From Sphingomonas abaci (GTDB lineage: Bacteria > Pseudomonadota > Alphaproteobacteria > Sphingomonadales > Sphingomonadaceae): 64,000 nt of DNA. Under the pieces are notes generated by a model. It worked only from the letters and a program-made list of their open reading frames with translations, did no database searches and had not been told where the DNA came from. The stretch spans positions 62,001-126,000 of the forward strand of contig NZ_JACHNY010000001.1 in assembly GCF_014199625.1 (NCBI RefSeq), given 5' to 3'. The stretch's first letter is position 1, and each line of letters starts with the position of its first letter. Positions 46,661 through 55,547 of the stretch are shown one piece after another. The position numbers and the translations under genes were made by a program.

Positions 46661-47962
46661 ATGGACCTTGCCCTGCTTGGCTTCCTGATGGTCGCCACCT
46701 TCATGACGCTCATCATGACGAAGCGGATGACGCCGCTGGTCGCGCTGATCGTCGTGCCGACCGCGTTCGCGCTGATCGCCGGCTTCGCCTCGGGCCTCGG
46801 CGACATGATGATCGACGGCATCAAGAACCTCGCGCCGACCGGCGTGATGCTGCTCTTTGCGATCCTGTTCTTCTCGATCATGACCGATACCGGGCTGTTC
46901 GACCCGCTGGTGAACCGGCTGCTGCGCGTGGTGCATGGCGATCCGCTGGCGATCCTGATCGGCACGGTGGTACTGTGCGCCCTTGTCAGCCTGGATGGCG
47001 ACGGGTCGACGACCTACATCATCACCATCGCCGCGCTGCTGCCGCTCTACAAGCGGTTCGACATGAACCGGCTGTACCTGTGCTGCCTGCTCATGAGCAC
47101 CAGCGGCATCATGAACCTGACCCCCTGGGGCGGGCCGACCGCGCGCGCCGCCAGCGCGCTGAAGCTCGACCCGGCGACGCTGTTCCTGCCGCTGATTCCT
47201 GGCATGATCGCGGGCCTCGCCTTTCTGATCGGCCTGGCGATCTGGTTCGGCCGCAAGGAGCGACGCCGCATCGGCCATGTGAAGGCCAGCGAGCCCACCG
47301 CCTTCACCGGCATGGCCGTGTCCCAATTCCCGGAGGCGCGCCGCCCACGCCTGCGCTGGTTCAACGCCGCGCTGACCCTCATGCTGATCGGCGGGCTTGT
47401 GTCGGGCATCCTGCCGCTGTCGGTGCTGATGATGCTGGCCTTCGCGGTGGCGATGATCGTCAACTATCCGCAGGTCGCCGAGCAGAAGGAACGGATCGCC
47501 GCCCATGCCGGCAACGTCCTGTCGGTCGTCTCGCTGATCTTCGCGGCCGGCATCTTCACGGGCATCCTGTCGGGCACCGGCATGGTCGAGGCGATGAGCA
47601 AGCAAGTGGTCGGCTTCATCCCGCCAGTGCTGGGGCCGTACATGGCGCCGATCACCGCGCTGCTCAGCCTGCCCTTCACCTTCTTCATCTCCAACGACGC
47701 CTTCTATTTCGGAATGCTGCCGATCCTGGCGGAGGCGGGCGGGCATTACGGCGTGTCGCCGATGGCGATCGCCCGCGCCTCGCTGATGGGCCAGCCGGTC
47801 CATCTGCTCAGCCCGCTGGTTCCCTCGACCTATCTGCTGGTCAGCCTGGCGGGGATCGACCTGGCCGATCACCAGCGCTTCACGCTGGTTCCCGCCGCCG
47901 TGGTGTGCGTGGTCATGACGCTGGTCGGGATGGCGGTGCTCGCCTTCCCGCTGATGGGCTGA
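46661..47962 (+). CDS. CitMHS family citrate:cation symporter
   Basis: A 433-residue inner-membrane carrier with about 12 hydrophobic segments. Family-specific blocks include TKRMTPLVALIVVPTAFALI, APTGVMLLFAILFFSIMTDT, VSLDGDGSTTYIITIAALLP, MNLTPWGGPTARAA and FFISNDAFYFGMLPILAEAG. CitMHS carriers take up citrate as a complex with Mg2+ or Ca2+ in symport with protons. The gene follows the porin by about 30 bp and precedes TerC by 4 bp, making a four- to five-gene unit. It is probably activated by the divergent TctDE-like system. The ion accompanying citrate cannot be judged from sequence. Confidence 0.94.
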   Translation: MDLALLGFLMVATFMTLIMTKRMTPLVALIVVPTAFALIAGFASGLGDMMIDGIKNLAPTGVMLLFAILFFSIMTDTGLFDPLVNRLLRVVHGDPLAILIGTVVLCALVSLDGDGSTTYIITIAALLPLYKRFDMNRLYLCCLLMSTSGIMNLTPWGGPTARAASALKLDPATLFLPLIPGMIAGLAFLIGLAIWFGRKERRRIGHVKASEPTAFTGMAVSQFPEARRPRLRWFNAALTLMLIGGLVSGILPLSVLMMLAFAVAMIVNYPQVAEQKERIAAHAGNVLSVVSLIFAAGIFTGILSGTGMVEAMSKQVVGFIPPVLGPYMAPITALLSLPFTFFISNDAFYFGMLPILAEAGGHYGVSPMAIARASLMGQPVHLLSPLVPSTYLLVSLAGIDLADHQRFTLVPAAVVCVVMTLVGMAVLAFPLMG

Positions 47963-47966
47963 TCCG

Positions 47967-48614
47967 ATGGCACTGCTCTGGCAGCATATCGTCACCGATT
48001 TTTCCGCCATCGGCTCGCCCGCCGCGCTGGCCGCCTTCGTCCAGGTCGTCCTGATCGACGTCCTGCTCGCCGCCGACAACGCCATCGTGGTCGGCGCGCT
48101 GGCGGCCGGATTGCCTGCGGCGATGCGGCGCAACGTGATCCTGGTCGGCGTCGTCGCCGCCCTGGTCCTGCGCATCGGCTTCGCGCTGGTCGTCACGCAA
48201 TTGCTCCAGATCGTCGGGCTGGTGCTGGCGGGTGGCCTGTTGCTGGTCTGGGTGGCGTGGAAGATGGGACGGGAGCTGCGTGCCGGTTCGGCGGCGGACG
48301 AACCGCTCGCCGCGCCAGCGCCGCGCCGCTTCTGGTCGGCGGCCTGGGCGGTCGCGGTGGCCGACGTGTCGATGAGCCTCGACAATGTCCTGGCCGTCGC
48401 GGGTGCGGCGCGCGACCATCCGGGCATCCTCGCCATCGGCCTCATCCTGTCGGTCGCCTTGATGGGTCTAGCCGCCAACGTGCTCGCACGCGTGATCGAG
48501 CGCTATCGCTGGCTCGCCTATGTCGGCCTGCTCGTCATCCTGTGGGTCGCGGGCAAGATGATCTGGGAAGGGCTGACCGATCCCGTGCGCGGCGTCCTGA
48601 CCCTGTTCGCCTGA
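47967..48614 (+). CDS. TerC/YjbE family integral membrane protein
   Basis: A 215-residue protein with about six membrane helices. Both halves carry the acidic TerC motif: VLLAADNAIVVGALA in the first and VSMSLDNVLAVAGAA in the second, the inverted repeat that places carboxylates within the membrane. A cytoplasmic loop (AWKMGRELRAGSAADEPLA) separates them. TerC relatives are linked to Mn2+ or Ca2+ export and tellurium resistance. Its place 4 bp behind a citrate:metal symporter suggests removal of the metal brought in with citrate (inference), which would be a neat division of labour. Confidence 0.85.
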   Translation: MALLWQHIVTDFSAIGSPAALAAFVQVVLIDVLLAADNAIVVGALAAGLPAAMRRNVILVGVVAALVLRIGFALVVTQLLQIVGLVLAGGLLLVWVAWKMGRELRAGSAADEPLAAPAPRRFWSAAWAVAVADVSMSLDNVLAVAGAARDHPGILAIGLILSVALMGLAANVLARVIERYRWLAYVGLLVILWVAGKMIWEGLTDPVRGVLTLFA

Positions 48615-48654
48615 CCCATTCCCCTTTCCACGTCACTTCCAGGGAAACCTCGCC

Positions 48655-49311
48655 ATGATCCGCAACGCGCTCCCCTTGATCCTGCTGCCCGCGATGGGAT
48701 GCGACGGACAGCTCTGGGCCCGGCAAGTGATCGACCTGAGCGACGTCACCCATCCCATGCTGGGCGACCTGACCGTCGACGATACGCTGGAGGCGATGGC
48801 CGCGCGCGTGCTGGCGCACGCCCCGCCGCGCTTCGCCGTCGCCGGCGTCAGCCTGGGCGGCTATGTGGCGCTGGAGATCATCCGCCAGGCACCCGGGCGG
48901 GTGGAGAGGGTGGCGCTGTTCGGTACCCGGGCCTCGATGCAGATGCGTCCTCGAACGGTCGCGGAACAGGGCATGCTCGCCACCGCGCCCCATGCCGATC
49001 CCCTGCTGACCCCGATCGTCAGCGGTCCCGTCCAGGCGATGGCCGAGCGCGTCGGCGCGGCGGTGTTCGAGCGCCAGCAACGCGCGCTGCTCGCCCGGCC
49101 CGACATCGCTCCCGCCATCGCCGCCGTCCATGGCCCGACGCTGGTCGCCGTGGGTGACCGCGACCGCATCTGCCTGCCCGCGGACGCCCGTGCGCTCGCC
49201 GACCGAATCCCAGGCGCGCGCTTCCACGAGATCCGCAATTGCGGGCACCTGGCCCCGATCGAGCGTCCCGGAGAGGTCACCATGCTCTTGCGCGGCTGGT
49301 TGCAGGGCTGA
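48655..49311 (+). CDS. Alpha/beta hydrolase
   Basis: A 218-residue cytoplasmic hydrolase without signal peptide. The strand LILLPAMGCDGQLW supplies the oxyanion hole, the nucleophile is Ser in VAGVSLGGYVALE (~residue 68), the acid Asp lies in VAVGDRDRICLP, and the His in IRNCGHLAPIE near 204. The compact size fits a lid-less esterase or BioH/MenH-like subgroup. It lies 40 bp after TerC in the same direction and probably belongs to the tricarboxylate operon, perhaps acting on an ester or lactone of the imported acid; this role is a guess. Confidence 0.82.
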   Translation: MIRNALPLILLPAMGCDGQLWARQVIDLSDVTHPMLGDLTVDDTLEAMAARVLAHAPPRFAVAGVSLGGYVALEIIRQAPGRVERVALFGTRASMQMRPRTVAEQGMLATAPHADPLLTPIVSGPVQAMAERVGAAVFERQQRALLARPDIAPAIAAVHGPTLVAVGDRDRICLPADARALADRIPGARFHEIRNCGHLAPIERPGEVTMLLRGWLQG

Positions 49312-49421
49312 CCCGTTCAGGAGCGGAATGCCGGCGTCGCAGCGCCACGGGCGGTCCGCCCCGCGATCCATTTGCGCTGCCGTGCCGCCGCCCGCTAATG
49401 CCCCCCGCAGAGGAGTTTCGC

Positions 49422-50519
49422 ATGACATCAGCGCCGGTCGCCATCCTGTACCAGGCCCTGCCGCCACCGGTGATCAACGGGCTGCGGAAAGACGCGAAGC
49501 CGGGCGGCTACTCCGATGGCGGTGCCGATATCGCCTACGCCCTGCGAACGGCAGGTGTCGATGTCGTCACGCCGATGACGTCGCCGGCCCCCGGCATCGC
49601 CCTTGACTGGGTGTTCCCGGACACCGCCGAAGGTCTCCGCCGGGCCGGCGCCGGCGGAGCAACCATCCTGTGGGCGAACACGGTCTTGTTCGAAGGTCAC
49701 CCCCTCGACGCGGTACTCACCGACTACCAAGTCGTGGGACAGCTGCCCGCCGCCATGCAGGCGTTCGACGACAAGTTCGAAACGAACCGCCTGCTGGCCA
49801 AGGCGGGTCTGCCCGTCGCGTCATCGTTTCTACTGTCGGGCGCGGCACAGGAAAATGTCTGTTCGCTAGCCGAGGTCGAACGGGCCTTGTCAGACCGGGG
49901 CATGTCCTTTCCGATGATCGTCAAACCGGTGCGTGGACGCGGCAGCCAGGGCGTAACCCTGGTCGACGATCTCGGCGCGTTGCGCGAGGCCGCAGCCGCA
50001 CTGATCGAGGCCGCCACGTTCGGCGACATGTTGATGGTAGAGGAATTCCTGGAGGGTGACGAGATGACGATCACGGTTCTGCCCCCCGCCTCGCCGCGCC
50101 CCGATGGGGTACGATCCCACCGGCACTGGGCATTGCGACCCGTCTATCGTTTCGACCAGCGCGGCGGCGTGGCCCCCTATAATGGCGACGTGCCGGTCAC
50201 CGCCAACAGCCAAGCGATCGAGGCCGAGCGCCTCCACGATCCCGAAATTGCGGCGATGATCGATCATTGCGTGGCGGCCGCCGCGTTGGTCGATGCCCGC
50301 GCAGCGATCCGGATCGACTGCCGGGCCGATCGACATGGCTCGTTCAAGCTGTTCGATCTCAACATGAAACCGAACATGACCGGTCCGGGACGCCCCGGTC
50401 GGGACGATCAGGATTGCCTGTCCGCGATCGCCGCGCGCGCCGATGGTTGGCGCTATGTCGACCTTTTGCAGGCGATGCTTGCCGCCCCGTGGAGCCTGGG
50501 TTCGCCGGTCACGGCCTGA
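49422..50519 (+). CDS. ATP-grasp family enzyme (D-Ala-D-Ala ligase-like)
   Basis: A 365-residue enzyme. The ATG at 49422 has AGGAG 7 bases upstream; open frame further back to 49239 overlaps the hydrolase gene and is not coding-like. Residues ~100-345 carry the ATP-grasp fold: DDKFETNRLLAKAGLPVASS, the ATP lid/lysine strand PMIVKPVRGRGSQGVTLV, MVEEFLEGDEMTITVL, and the Mg-binding FDLNMKPNMTGPGRPG. This layout resembles D-alanine--D-alanine ligases, but the conserved EVNTxPG box is replaced by DLNMKPNMT. The family joins a carboxylate to an amine or thiol via acyl phosphate. No partner gene suggests the substrate, so it stays unassigned. Confidence 0.8.
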   Translation: MTSAPVAILYQALPPPVINGLRKDAKPGGYSDGGADIAYALRTAGVDVVTPMTSPAPGIALDWVFPDTAEGLRRAGAGGATILWANTVLFEGHPLDAVLTDYQVVGQLPAAMQAFDDKFETNRLLAKAGLPVASSFLLSGAAQENVCSLAEVERALSDRGMSFPMIVKPVRGRGSQGVTLVDDLGALREAAAALIEAATFGDMLMVEEFLEGDEMTITVLPPASPRPDGVRSHRHWALRPVYRFDQRGGVAPYNGDVPVTANSQAIEAERLHDPEIAAMIDHCVAAAALVDARAAIRIDCRADRHGSFKLFDLNMKPNMTGPGRPGRDDQDCLSAIAARADGWRYVDLLQAMLAAPWSLGSPVTA

Positions 50520-50657
50520 CGATGGATGGTCGCGTCTGGGCGGAGCGGTCCAGCCGCTTCGACGCGCCATGCCCACATGCGGTCGCCTGCCCGTTCTCGG
50601 GCTTCCGCCGTTCGGCCGGCCGGCGATGCCACGCTACCGGAAGGAGGCGCCAGGCCT

Positions 50658-51470
50658 TTATCGCGCGGCGAGCGCGTCCAGCGTGCCGGTGACCCGTTCC
50701 CGCAGCGCGGGCTCGCGCGTGATCTCGAGCATCGCGGTGAGGCTGGCGCGGGCGGCCGCCACGTCATCGTCGAGAAGCTCGAGCCGGGCGCGCTCCCACC
50801 AGGGATGCGGATAGTCTGGCGCGACCGCCGTCATCCGGCTGTAGAGCACCAGCGCCCGTCGACCTTGGCCAGCCTGCTCTGCGCGGGTCGCTTGATTGAG
50901 CAGCAGCCGAACGAGGATCGCCCGGTTCGGCATGGCCGCGACGTGCCGCACCGCTGCCGACACGCCGCCGTTCGCCGCCGAGAGCAACGCGGTGATCTCG
51001 TCGATCCCCACGCGTACGCCGCCGCGGAACGGATCGATGATCACGGGCGTGGCCTCATGTCCGACCATCACGAGCACATGCCCCGGCAGGTTCAGGATCT
51101 CGGCGGACCAGCCGATGCGTCGTGCAGCGGCAACGTACAGGATCGACAGGCTGATCGGCAAGCCGCGCAGCCGGTCGACGACGCGGATCAGGTCGGCATT
51201 GTCAGGATCGTCATAGGTCTGCCGGTCCCCCACGAAGCCGAATTCCCCGGCCAGCACCTGCGCGAGGCAGGCGGCACGCTCCGACCCATCGGCGGCATCG
51301 GCGCCGACCTCGCCCAGGCGCGACGCGATGTCGGAAAGCACATCCTCATAGGGGCCGAGGTCGATCGCATCGTGATCGAGCCGCGCCAGCATCAGCGCGG
51401 CCTCGTCCAGGACGATGTCGTCATCGTCCACCAGGCCCAGCTCTTCAAGATTGTCCATGTCGCCCAACAT
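50658..51470 (-). CDS. SirB1 family protein (transglutaminase-like with TPR tail)
   Basis: About 270 residues. The conserved part starts near MDNLEELGLVDDDDIVLDEA; ATGs at 51458, 51470 and 51503 are all possible and none has a strong ribosome-binding site, so the start is uncertain. The SirB1-like transglutaminase-fold core includes FVGDRQTYDDPDNADLIRVV, RLRGLPISLSILYVAAARR and LPGHVLVMVGHE. The usual catalytic Cys is not evident (GLPISLSIL where others have a similar sequence), as in most SirB1 proteins. The C-terminus is a short TPR-like helical stretch (RALVLYSRMTAVAPDYPHP). Function is unknown. It is divergent from the TonB receptor gene. Confidence 0.8.
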   Translation of the reverse strand: MLGDMDNLEELGLVDDDDIVLDEAALMLARLDHDAIDLGPYEDVLSDIASRLGEVGADAADGSERAACLAQVLAGEFGFVGDRQTYDDPDNADLIRVVDRLRGLPISLSILYVAAARRIGWSAEILNLPGHVLVMVGHEATPVIIDPFRGGVRVGIDEITALLSAANGGVSAAVRHVAAMPNRAILVRLLLNQATRAEQAGQGRRALVLYSRMTAVAPDYPHPWWERARLELLDDDVAAARASLTAMLEITREPALRERVTGTLDALAAR

Positions 51471-51685
51471 GGTGTTCGCTTGCGGCCGTGCAAAGATGCG
51501 CATCGGGGTCGCCGTTGAACCAACGCAGCCGCAGCCGTGCCACGACTGCCGACCGTCATCGGTCTCGGTGCCATTCCGGAGGCGGGCCCAGGGCATGTCG
51601 CCGTTCGAGCGGCGTGCGGACCAAGCGACCAGCGGCACCGCCCGCCACAAAAGGTATGTCATGGGTATTGACCCAGGCATGATAT

Positions 51686-51700
51686 TGGTAAACCATACCA
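51686..51700. promoter_or_regulatory. Candidate operator upstream of the TonB receptor
   Basis: TGGTA AACCA TACCA is a perfect 5-5-5 inverted repeat, 50 bases before the receptor start. A TTGACC (51668-51673) that could serve as a -35 box precedes it. A second dyad, ATTTATCG (51700-51707) with CGATAAAT (51731-51738), lies between it and the start codon. The density of symmetric elements in this AT-richer stretch supports regulated expression, but no regulator gene is adjacent. Confidence 0.35.
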
Positions 51701-51749
51701 TTTATCGTCATGACGGTAAGGATCGTGCGGCGATAAATAGGGGATCATT

Positions 51750-54700
51750 ATGAAATTGCGGCAATCCGTCTCGCTCTTCGCATTGGGTGGCGCGTTGGCG
51801 ATAGCAGTACCAGCAACAGCGCAGCAGACCAGCGATGCGGACACGACAGACCAGTTGGCGGGGAGCGCGGCCGCAGCAACGTCGTCCGGCGACAGCCCCT
51901 CCATCGACCAGGAACGCGCCGCCAGCTCGGCCGCACGCGGTGCCGCGATCGCCGGTGTGGCGGCCTCCACCGATCAGTCTGGCGATGGTGGCGAGGTCAT
52001 TGTCACCGGTACCCGCATCCAGCGGCCGAACATCGCCTCCGCGGCGCCGGTCACCTCGGTCACGGCGGCCGACATCCGGGCGCAGGCTCCGGTCAACGTC
52101 GAAGAGGTGCTCAACCGGCTGCCGCAGATTTCACCCGACAACCAGCAGACCTATCAGGACTCCGACGGTCGACAGCGCATCAAGCTGCGCAGCTTGGGCT
52201 TTGAGCGCACGCTCGTCCTGATCGACGGCAAGCGCCTGGGGACACAGAACGGGCAGGACACCAACATCATCCCCGTGTCGCTGCTGGAGCGCGTCGATAT
52301 CCTGACCGGTGGTGCCTCGTCGGTCTATGGATCGGACGCGGTGGCTGGCGTGGTCAACTTCATCCTGCGACCCGATTTCGATGGCGTGCGGATCGACGCC
52401 AACTACAATTTCTACAATCACGACAACAAAGCCAACATCGTCACGCCGGTCGCCGAGGCCAGCGGGTTCACGCCCCGCCTGGGCCAGGTGAACGACGGCG
52501 GCCGCACGGACGTCACGTTGACGGTCGGCAAGCGGCTGTTCGACGGAACCCTGAACCTATCGGGCTTCGTCAACTACAAACATGCCGACCTGATCCCCTA
52601 TGACGCGCGGTCCACCTCGGCCTGCCAGCTGGTGCAGGCCGCGAAGGATGGCCCGCTGTCCTGCTCGTTGTCGACCTATTCGACCAGCGGCTACATCTCG
52701 CCGCTGTCAGGCGCGAACAGCGGGCGTGCTTATGTCAACGACCCAGCCGGGTCGCGCACCTTCGTTCCCTATGGCGTCGGCGCGGGCAACGCGGCCAATC
52801 CCTATGACGGCTATTCCTACCAGCGCCAGCTCAACCGCGTGAACGCCGGCGGCTTCGTCACGCTGAAGCTGGCGCCGGAATATGAGATCTACGGCTCCGC
52901 CTTGTGGTTCCGCGACAAGTCGATCAACCGCTATCCGACGCGCGTGTTCGCGGCCGCCAATTACGATGCCGGGCAGTATCTGGTGAACTGCGACAACCCC
53001 TTCCTGTCCGCCGGCCAGCGCACCACGCTGTGCGGCGCGGCGAGCAGCGGGCTGGTCCCGCTCGATGTCCGCTACCGCTTCAGCGGCCTGCCGTATCAGG
53101 TCGACAGCTATGTCAACAAAGGCATCCGGGCGACCGGCGGCATCCGCGGCAAGGTCGGCGATGCCTGGACCTATGATCTGGGCGGGGTGTACGCACGCAA
53201 CCAGCAGGACTGGAACTCGTCGCGCCTCCTGAACTACACCGCCGTCAACCGGTCGCTGAACGTCGTCGCGGTCAACGGCACCCCGACCTGCGTTTCGCGG
53301 ATCGATGGCAGCGATCCCAACTGCGTGCCCTTCGATGCGTTCAGCGCCGGCAACAACAATCAGGCCTTGCTGGACTATCTGTCGCAGGGCGTCGGCCCGG
53401 CGATCCAGACCACGGTCGGCATCCTCTATGACGTGCAGGCGAACGTCACTGGCGATCTGGGCAAATACGGGATCACCTCGCCCTTCGCGAACGACGGCGT
53501 CGCCATCGCGCTGGGCACCGAGTTCCGGAAGGATCGGCAATTCTCCTCCGCCACCGCGGGCTTCCGCGAGGATTATGGCGGTTCCGACTCCGATCTGAGC
53601 CAGCATGTCTGGGAGGCGAACGCCGAGGTCCAGCTGCCGCTGGTGCAGGACCGGCCGTTCGCCCACCTGGTCCAGGCGAACGTCGCCGGCCGCGTGTCCA
53701 AGTACAGCTCCAACCCGTCGACGTTCACGACGTGGAAGCTGGAAGGGCTGTATGCCCCGGTATCGGACCTCACCGTCCGCGCCTCGTTCAACAAGGCGCA
53801 GCGTGCGCCGACCGTGGTGGAGGCGTACCAGGCCAGCAACATCAGCTATACCCGGCAGGGCGGGTCGCAGAACGACTTCTGCGCTCCGACCGTCACCACC
53901 AATCCGCAGACCGGCGCGGTGACCTATGGCACGCCGGTCGCCTCGCGGGAGGTCTGCCGCGCCACCGGTCTCGCCGATGCCCTGTACGGCAGCACGACGC
54001 TGCTCTGCCCGGACAATCAGTGCACCGTCCGCTCCGGCGGCTTCACCGCCGATCCGGAAACCGCCTATACGCAGACCTATGGCCTGGTGCTCAAGCCCAG
54101 TTTCCTGCGTGGCCTGACCTTCTCGGTCGACCGTTACCGCATCAAGATCAACAACTCGCTCGGGTATAACGACTATACCTACTATACCGACGGCTGCCAG
54201 CGCTCCAACGGCGATCCGTTCTTCTGTTCGGGCATCGTCCGCGCGGCGAACGGCACCCTCTATGCCCCCCTCAACAGCAACGCGACCAGCGGGTTCATCC
54301 GGCAGGGGACGACCAACTATTACTTCTCGATCGCGCGCGGCTGGGACTTCCAGGGCAATTACGCGCTCGGTCTGGGCGGTGCGGGACGACTCGATTTCGA
54401 CTTCAACGGCACGCGCACGACCTTCGCCGGCGGCCAGGATGCGCCGGATCAGCCGCAACGCAATTGCACGGGCTATTTCGGCAACGGTTGCAGCCAGTTG
54501 CTCCCCAAATGGGCGCATACGCTGCGAACCACCTATACCCTGCCCGACAATGCGTTCAGCGCGTCGTTCAACTGGCGGTACACCGGTTCCTTGACCAGCG
54601 CCAACAACTCCGGGGATCCGGCGATCGGCGGCACGCCGGATCGCGCGCAGACCACCTTCTACTATATCGGCGCGCAGAGCTATTTCGACCTGGCCCTGAC

Positions 54701-54875
54701 CTTCAACATCGCGCAGCGCTTCAGCCTGCGCCTGATCGCCAACAACCTGTTCGACAAGAACCCACCGATCCTGGCGAACTCGTACAATATCAGCTTGGCC
54801 CGGTCGAACACGATCCCCCAGCGCTACGATAGCTTGGGGCGCAACCTGGCCGTCAGCACCACGATCCAGTTCTAA
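51750..54875 (+). CDS. TonB-dependent outer-membrane receptor
   Basis: A 1041-residue protein of the large sphingomonad/xanthomonad type. Signal peptide MKLRQSVSLFALGGALAIAV is followed by an Ala/Ser-rich segment of about 55 residues, then the TonB box region EVIVTGTRIQRP. The plug holds VEEVLNRLPQISPDNQ, FERTLVLIDGKRL and ILTGGASSVYGSDAVAGVVN. The 22-strand barrel ends in the motif RNLAVSTTIQF with a terminal Phe. Such receptors bring glycans, peptides or metal complexes across the outer membrane using TonB energy. No SusD-like protein, glycosidase or siderophore gene is adjacent, so the ligand is unknown. It is monocistronic, closed by a strong terminator. Confidence 0.95.
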   Translation: MKLRQSVSLFALGGALAIAVPATAQQTSDADTTDQLAGSAAAATSSGDSPSIDQERAASSAARGAAIAGVAASTDQSGDGGEVIVTGTRIQRPNIASAAPVTSVTAADIRAQAPVNVEEVLNRLPQISPDNQQTYQDSDGRQRIKLRSLGFERTLVLIDGKRLGTQNGQDTNIIPVSLLERVDILTGGASSVYGSDAVAGVVNFILRPDFDGVRIDANYNFYNHDNKANIVTPVAEASGFTPRLGQVNDGGRTDVTLTVGKRLFDGTLNLSGFVNYKHADLIPYDARSTSACQLVQAAKDGPLSCSLSTYSTSGYISPLSGANSGRAYVNDPAGSRTFVPYGVGAGNAANPYDGYSYQRQLNRVNAGGFVTLKLAPEYEIYGSALWFRDKSINRYPTRVFAAANYDAGQYLVNCDNPFLSAGQRTTLCGAASSGLVPLDVRYRFSGLPYQVDSYVNKGIRATGGIRGKVGDAWTYDLGGVYARNQQDWNSSRLLNYTAVNRSLNVVAVNGTPTCVSRIDGSDPNCVPFDAFSAGNNNQALLDYLSQGVGPAIQTTVGILYDVQANVTGDLGKYGITSPFANDGVAIALGTEFRKDRQFSSATAGFREDYGGSDSDLSQHVWEANAEVQLPLVQDRPFAHLVQANVAGRVSKYSSNPSTFTTWKLEGLYAPVSDLTVRASFNKAQRAPTVVEAYQASNISYTRQGGSQNDFCAPTVTTNPQTGAVTYGTPVASREVCRATGLADALYGSTTLLCPDNQCTVRSGGFTADPETAYTQTYGLVLKPSFLRGLTFSVDRYRIKINNSLGYNDYTYYTDGCQRSNGDPFFCSGIVRAANGTLYAPLNSNATSGFIRQGTTNYYFSIARGWDFQGNYALGLGGAGRLDFDFNGTRTTFAGGQDAPDQPQRNCTGYFGNGCSQLLPKWAHTLRTTYTLPDNAFSASFNWRYTGSLTSANNSGDPAIGGTPDRAQTTFYYIGAQSYFDLALTFNIAQRFSLRLIANNLFDKNPPILANSYNISLARSNTIPQRYDSLGRNLAVSTTIQF

Positions 54876-54884
54876 GGATATTTC

Positions 54885-54919
54885 GGGGCAGGGCGGCACA
54901 AGGCCCCCTGCCCCTTTTT
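54885..54919 (+). terminator. Rho-independent terminator of the TonB receptor gene
   Basis: GGGGCAGGG (54885-54893) pairs with CCCTGCCCC (54906-54914), a perfect 9-bp GC-rich stem with a 12-base loop, followed directly by TTTTT. It starts 10 bases after the receptor stop codon. This is the clearest intrinsic terminator in the window. Confidence 0.9.
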
Positions 54920-55302
54920 GTTACGACACGGCAGGCCATGATACGCCCTGGTCATGCGGCGGTGGCGAACGGGCAGCCGCGAAACCCCGGGGCATGGCGC
55001 GGCGCGGCGCCACGCCCGCCGATTCACGGCCTTTTCCCGGTATTGCAGCGCCCGCCATCGGCTTGTCGAAGCAGCACGGCGGCTGAAGCACCGCTTGGCG
55101 GCGGGGCGGACGGCCGGATTGAGGGTGATCGCTTCGCGCGAAGCGCAAGGCGGCGGGCCGCGCGGCGCGCCACGCGAGATCACGCCGCAAGAATTCGCCA
55201 CGCTCGGTCGAAAACCATATCCCCGGTTAGGGTCGGCCCGCGATGTAGATAACGCTGTTAAGGCAGGCGGAACCGCCATCCAAACGCAGCGGTTCGTCGA
55301 TC
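54920..55302. other. Intergenic region without a recognisable gene
   Basis: About 380 bases between the receptor terminator and the small protein gene. Open frames exist on both strands but their translations are Arg/Ala/Pro-rich shadow-type sequence with no recognisable domain. The right end (about 55205-55300) is more AT-rich and probably contains the promoter of the small protein/M61 peptidase unit. Confidence 0.5.
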
Positions 55303-55539
55303 ATGCCATTGTATTCTCTCGCTTTTTTAGACAATACCGGACATATTGTCGCTCGTCGCAAGGTGAAGGCGCATTGCGTCTCCACGGCATTGGGTCAGGC
55401 CAATCGCCACTTGTGCAAGATCTTGAAAGGCGCACGCCGCGCGATGTTCGAACCATCCGGCCGGATGGATGTGCTGGACGAACAGAACAGACCCGTGGCG
55501 CGCGTCTATTGCGCGGATGCTCTCCACGCGATCTCCTGA
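55303..55539 (+). CDS. Small conserved-looking protein of unknown function (78 aa)
   Basis: A 78-residue protein, MPLYSLAFLDNTGHIVARRK at the N-terminus and RMDVLDEQNRPVARVYCADA at the C-terminus, with a helix between. The strand-helix-strand-strand pattern with a 'D-E-x-N/G-R-P-V-A' final hairpin is like the small DUF6894-type proteins common in alphaproteobacteria; that match is by eye and tentative. It lies 8 bp before the M61 peptidase start, so the two are probably co-transcribed. An alternative is a purely spurious frame, but the spacing and the coherent amphipathic pattern favour a real gene. Confidence 0.55.
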   Translation: MPLYSLAFLDNTGHIVARRKVKAHCVSTALGQANRHLCKILKGARRAMFEPSGRMDVLDEQNRPVARVYCADALHAIS

Positions 55540-55547
55540 CGGCCGCG

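Noticed and set aside
44830..48478. Two long minus-strand frames opposite the porin, CitMHS and TerC genes
   Set aside because: The translations are Asp/His/Arg-rich repeats of antisense codons. The plus-strand genes are unmistakable.
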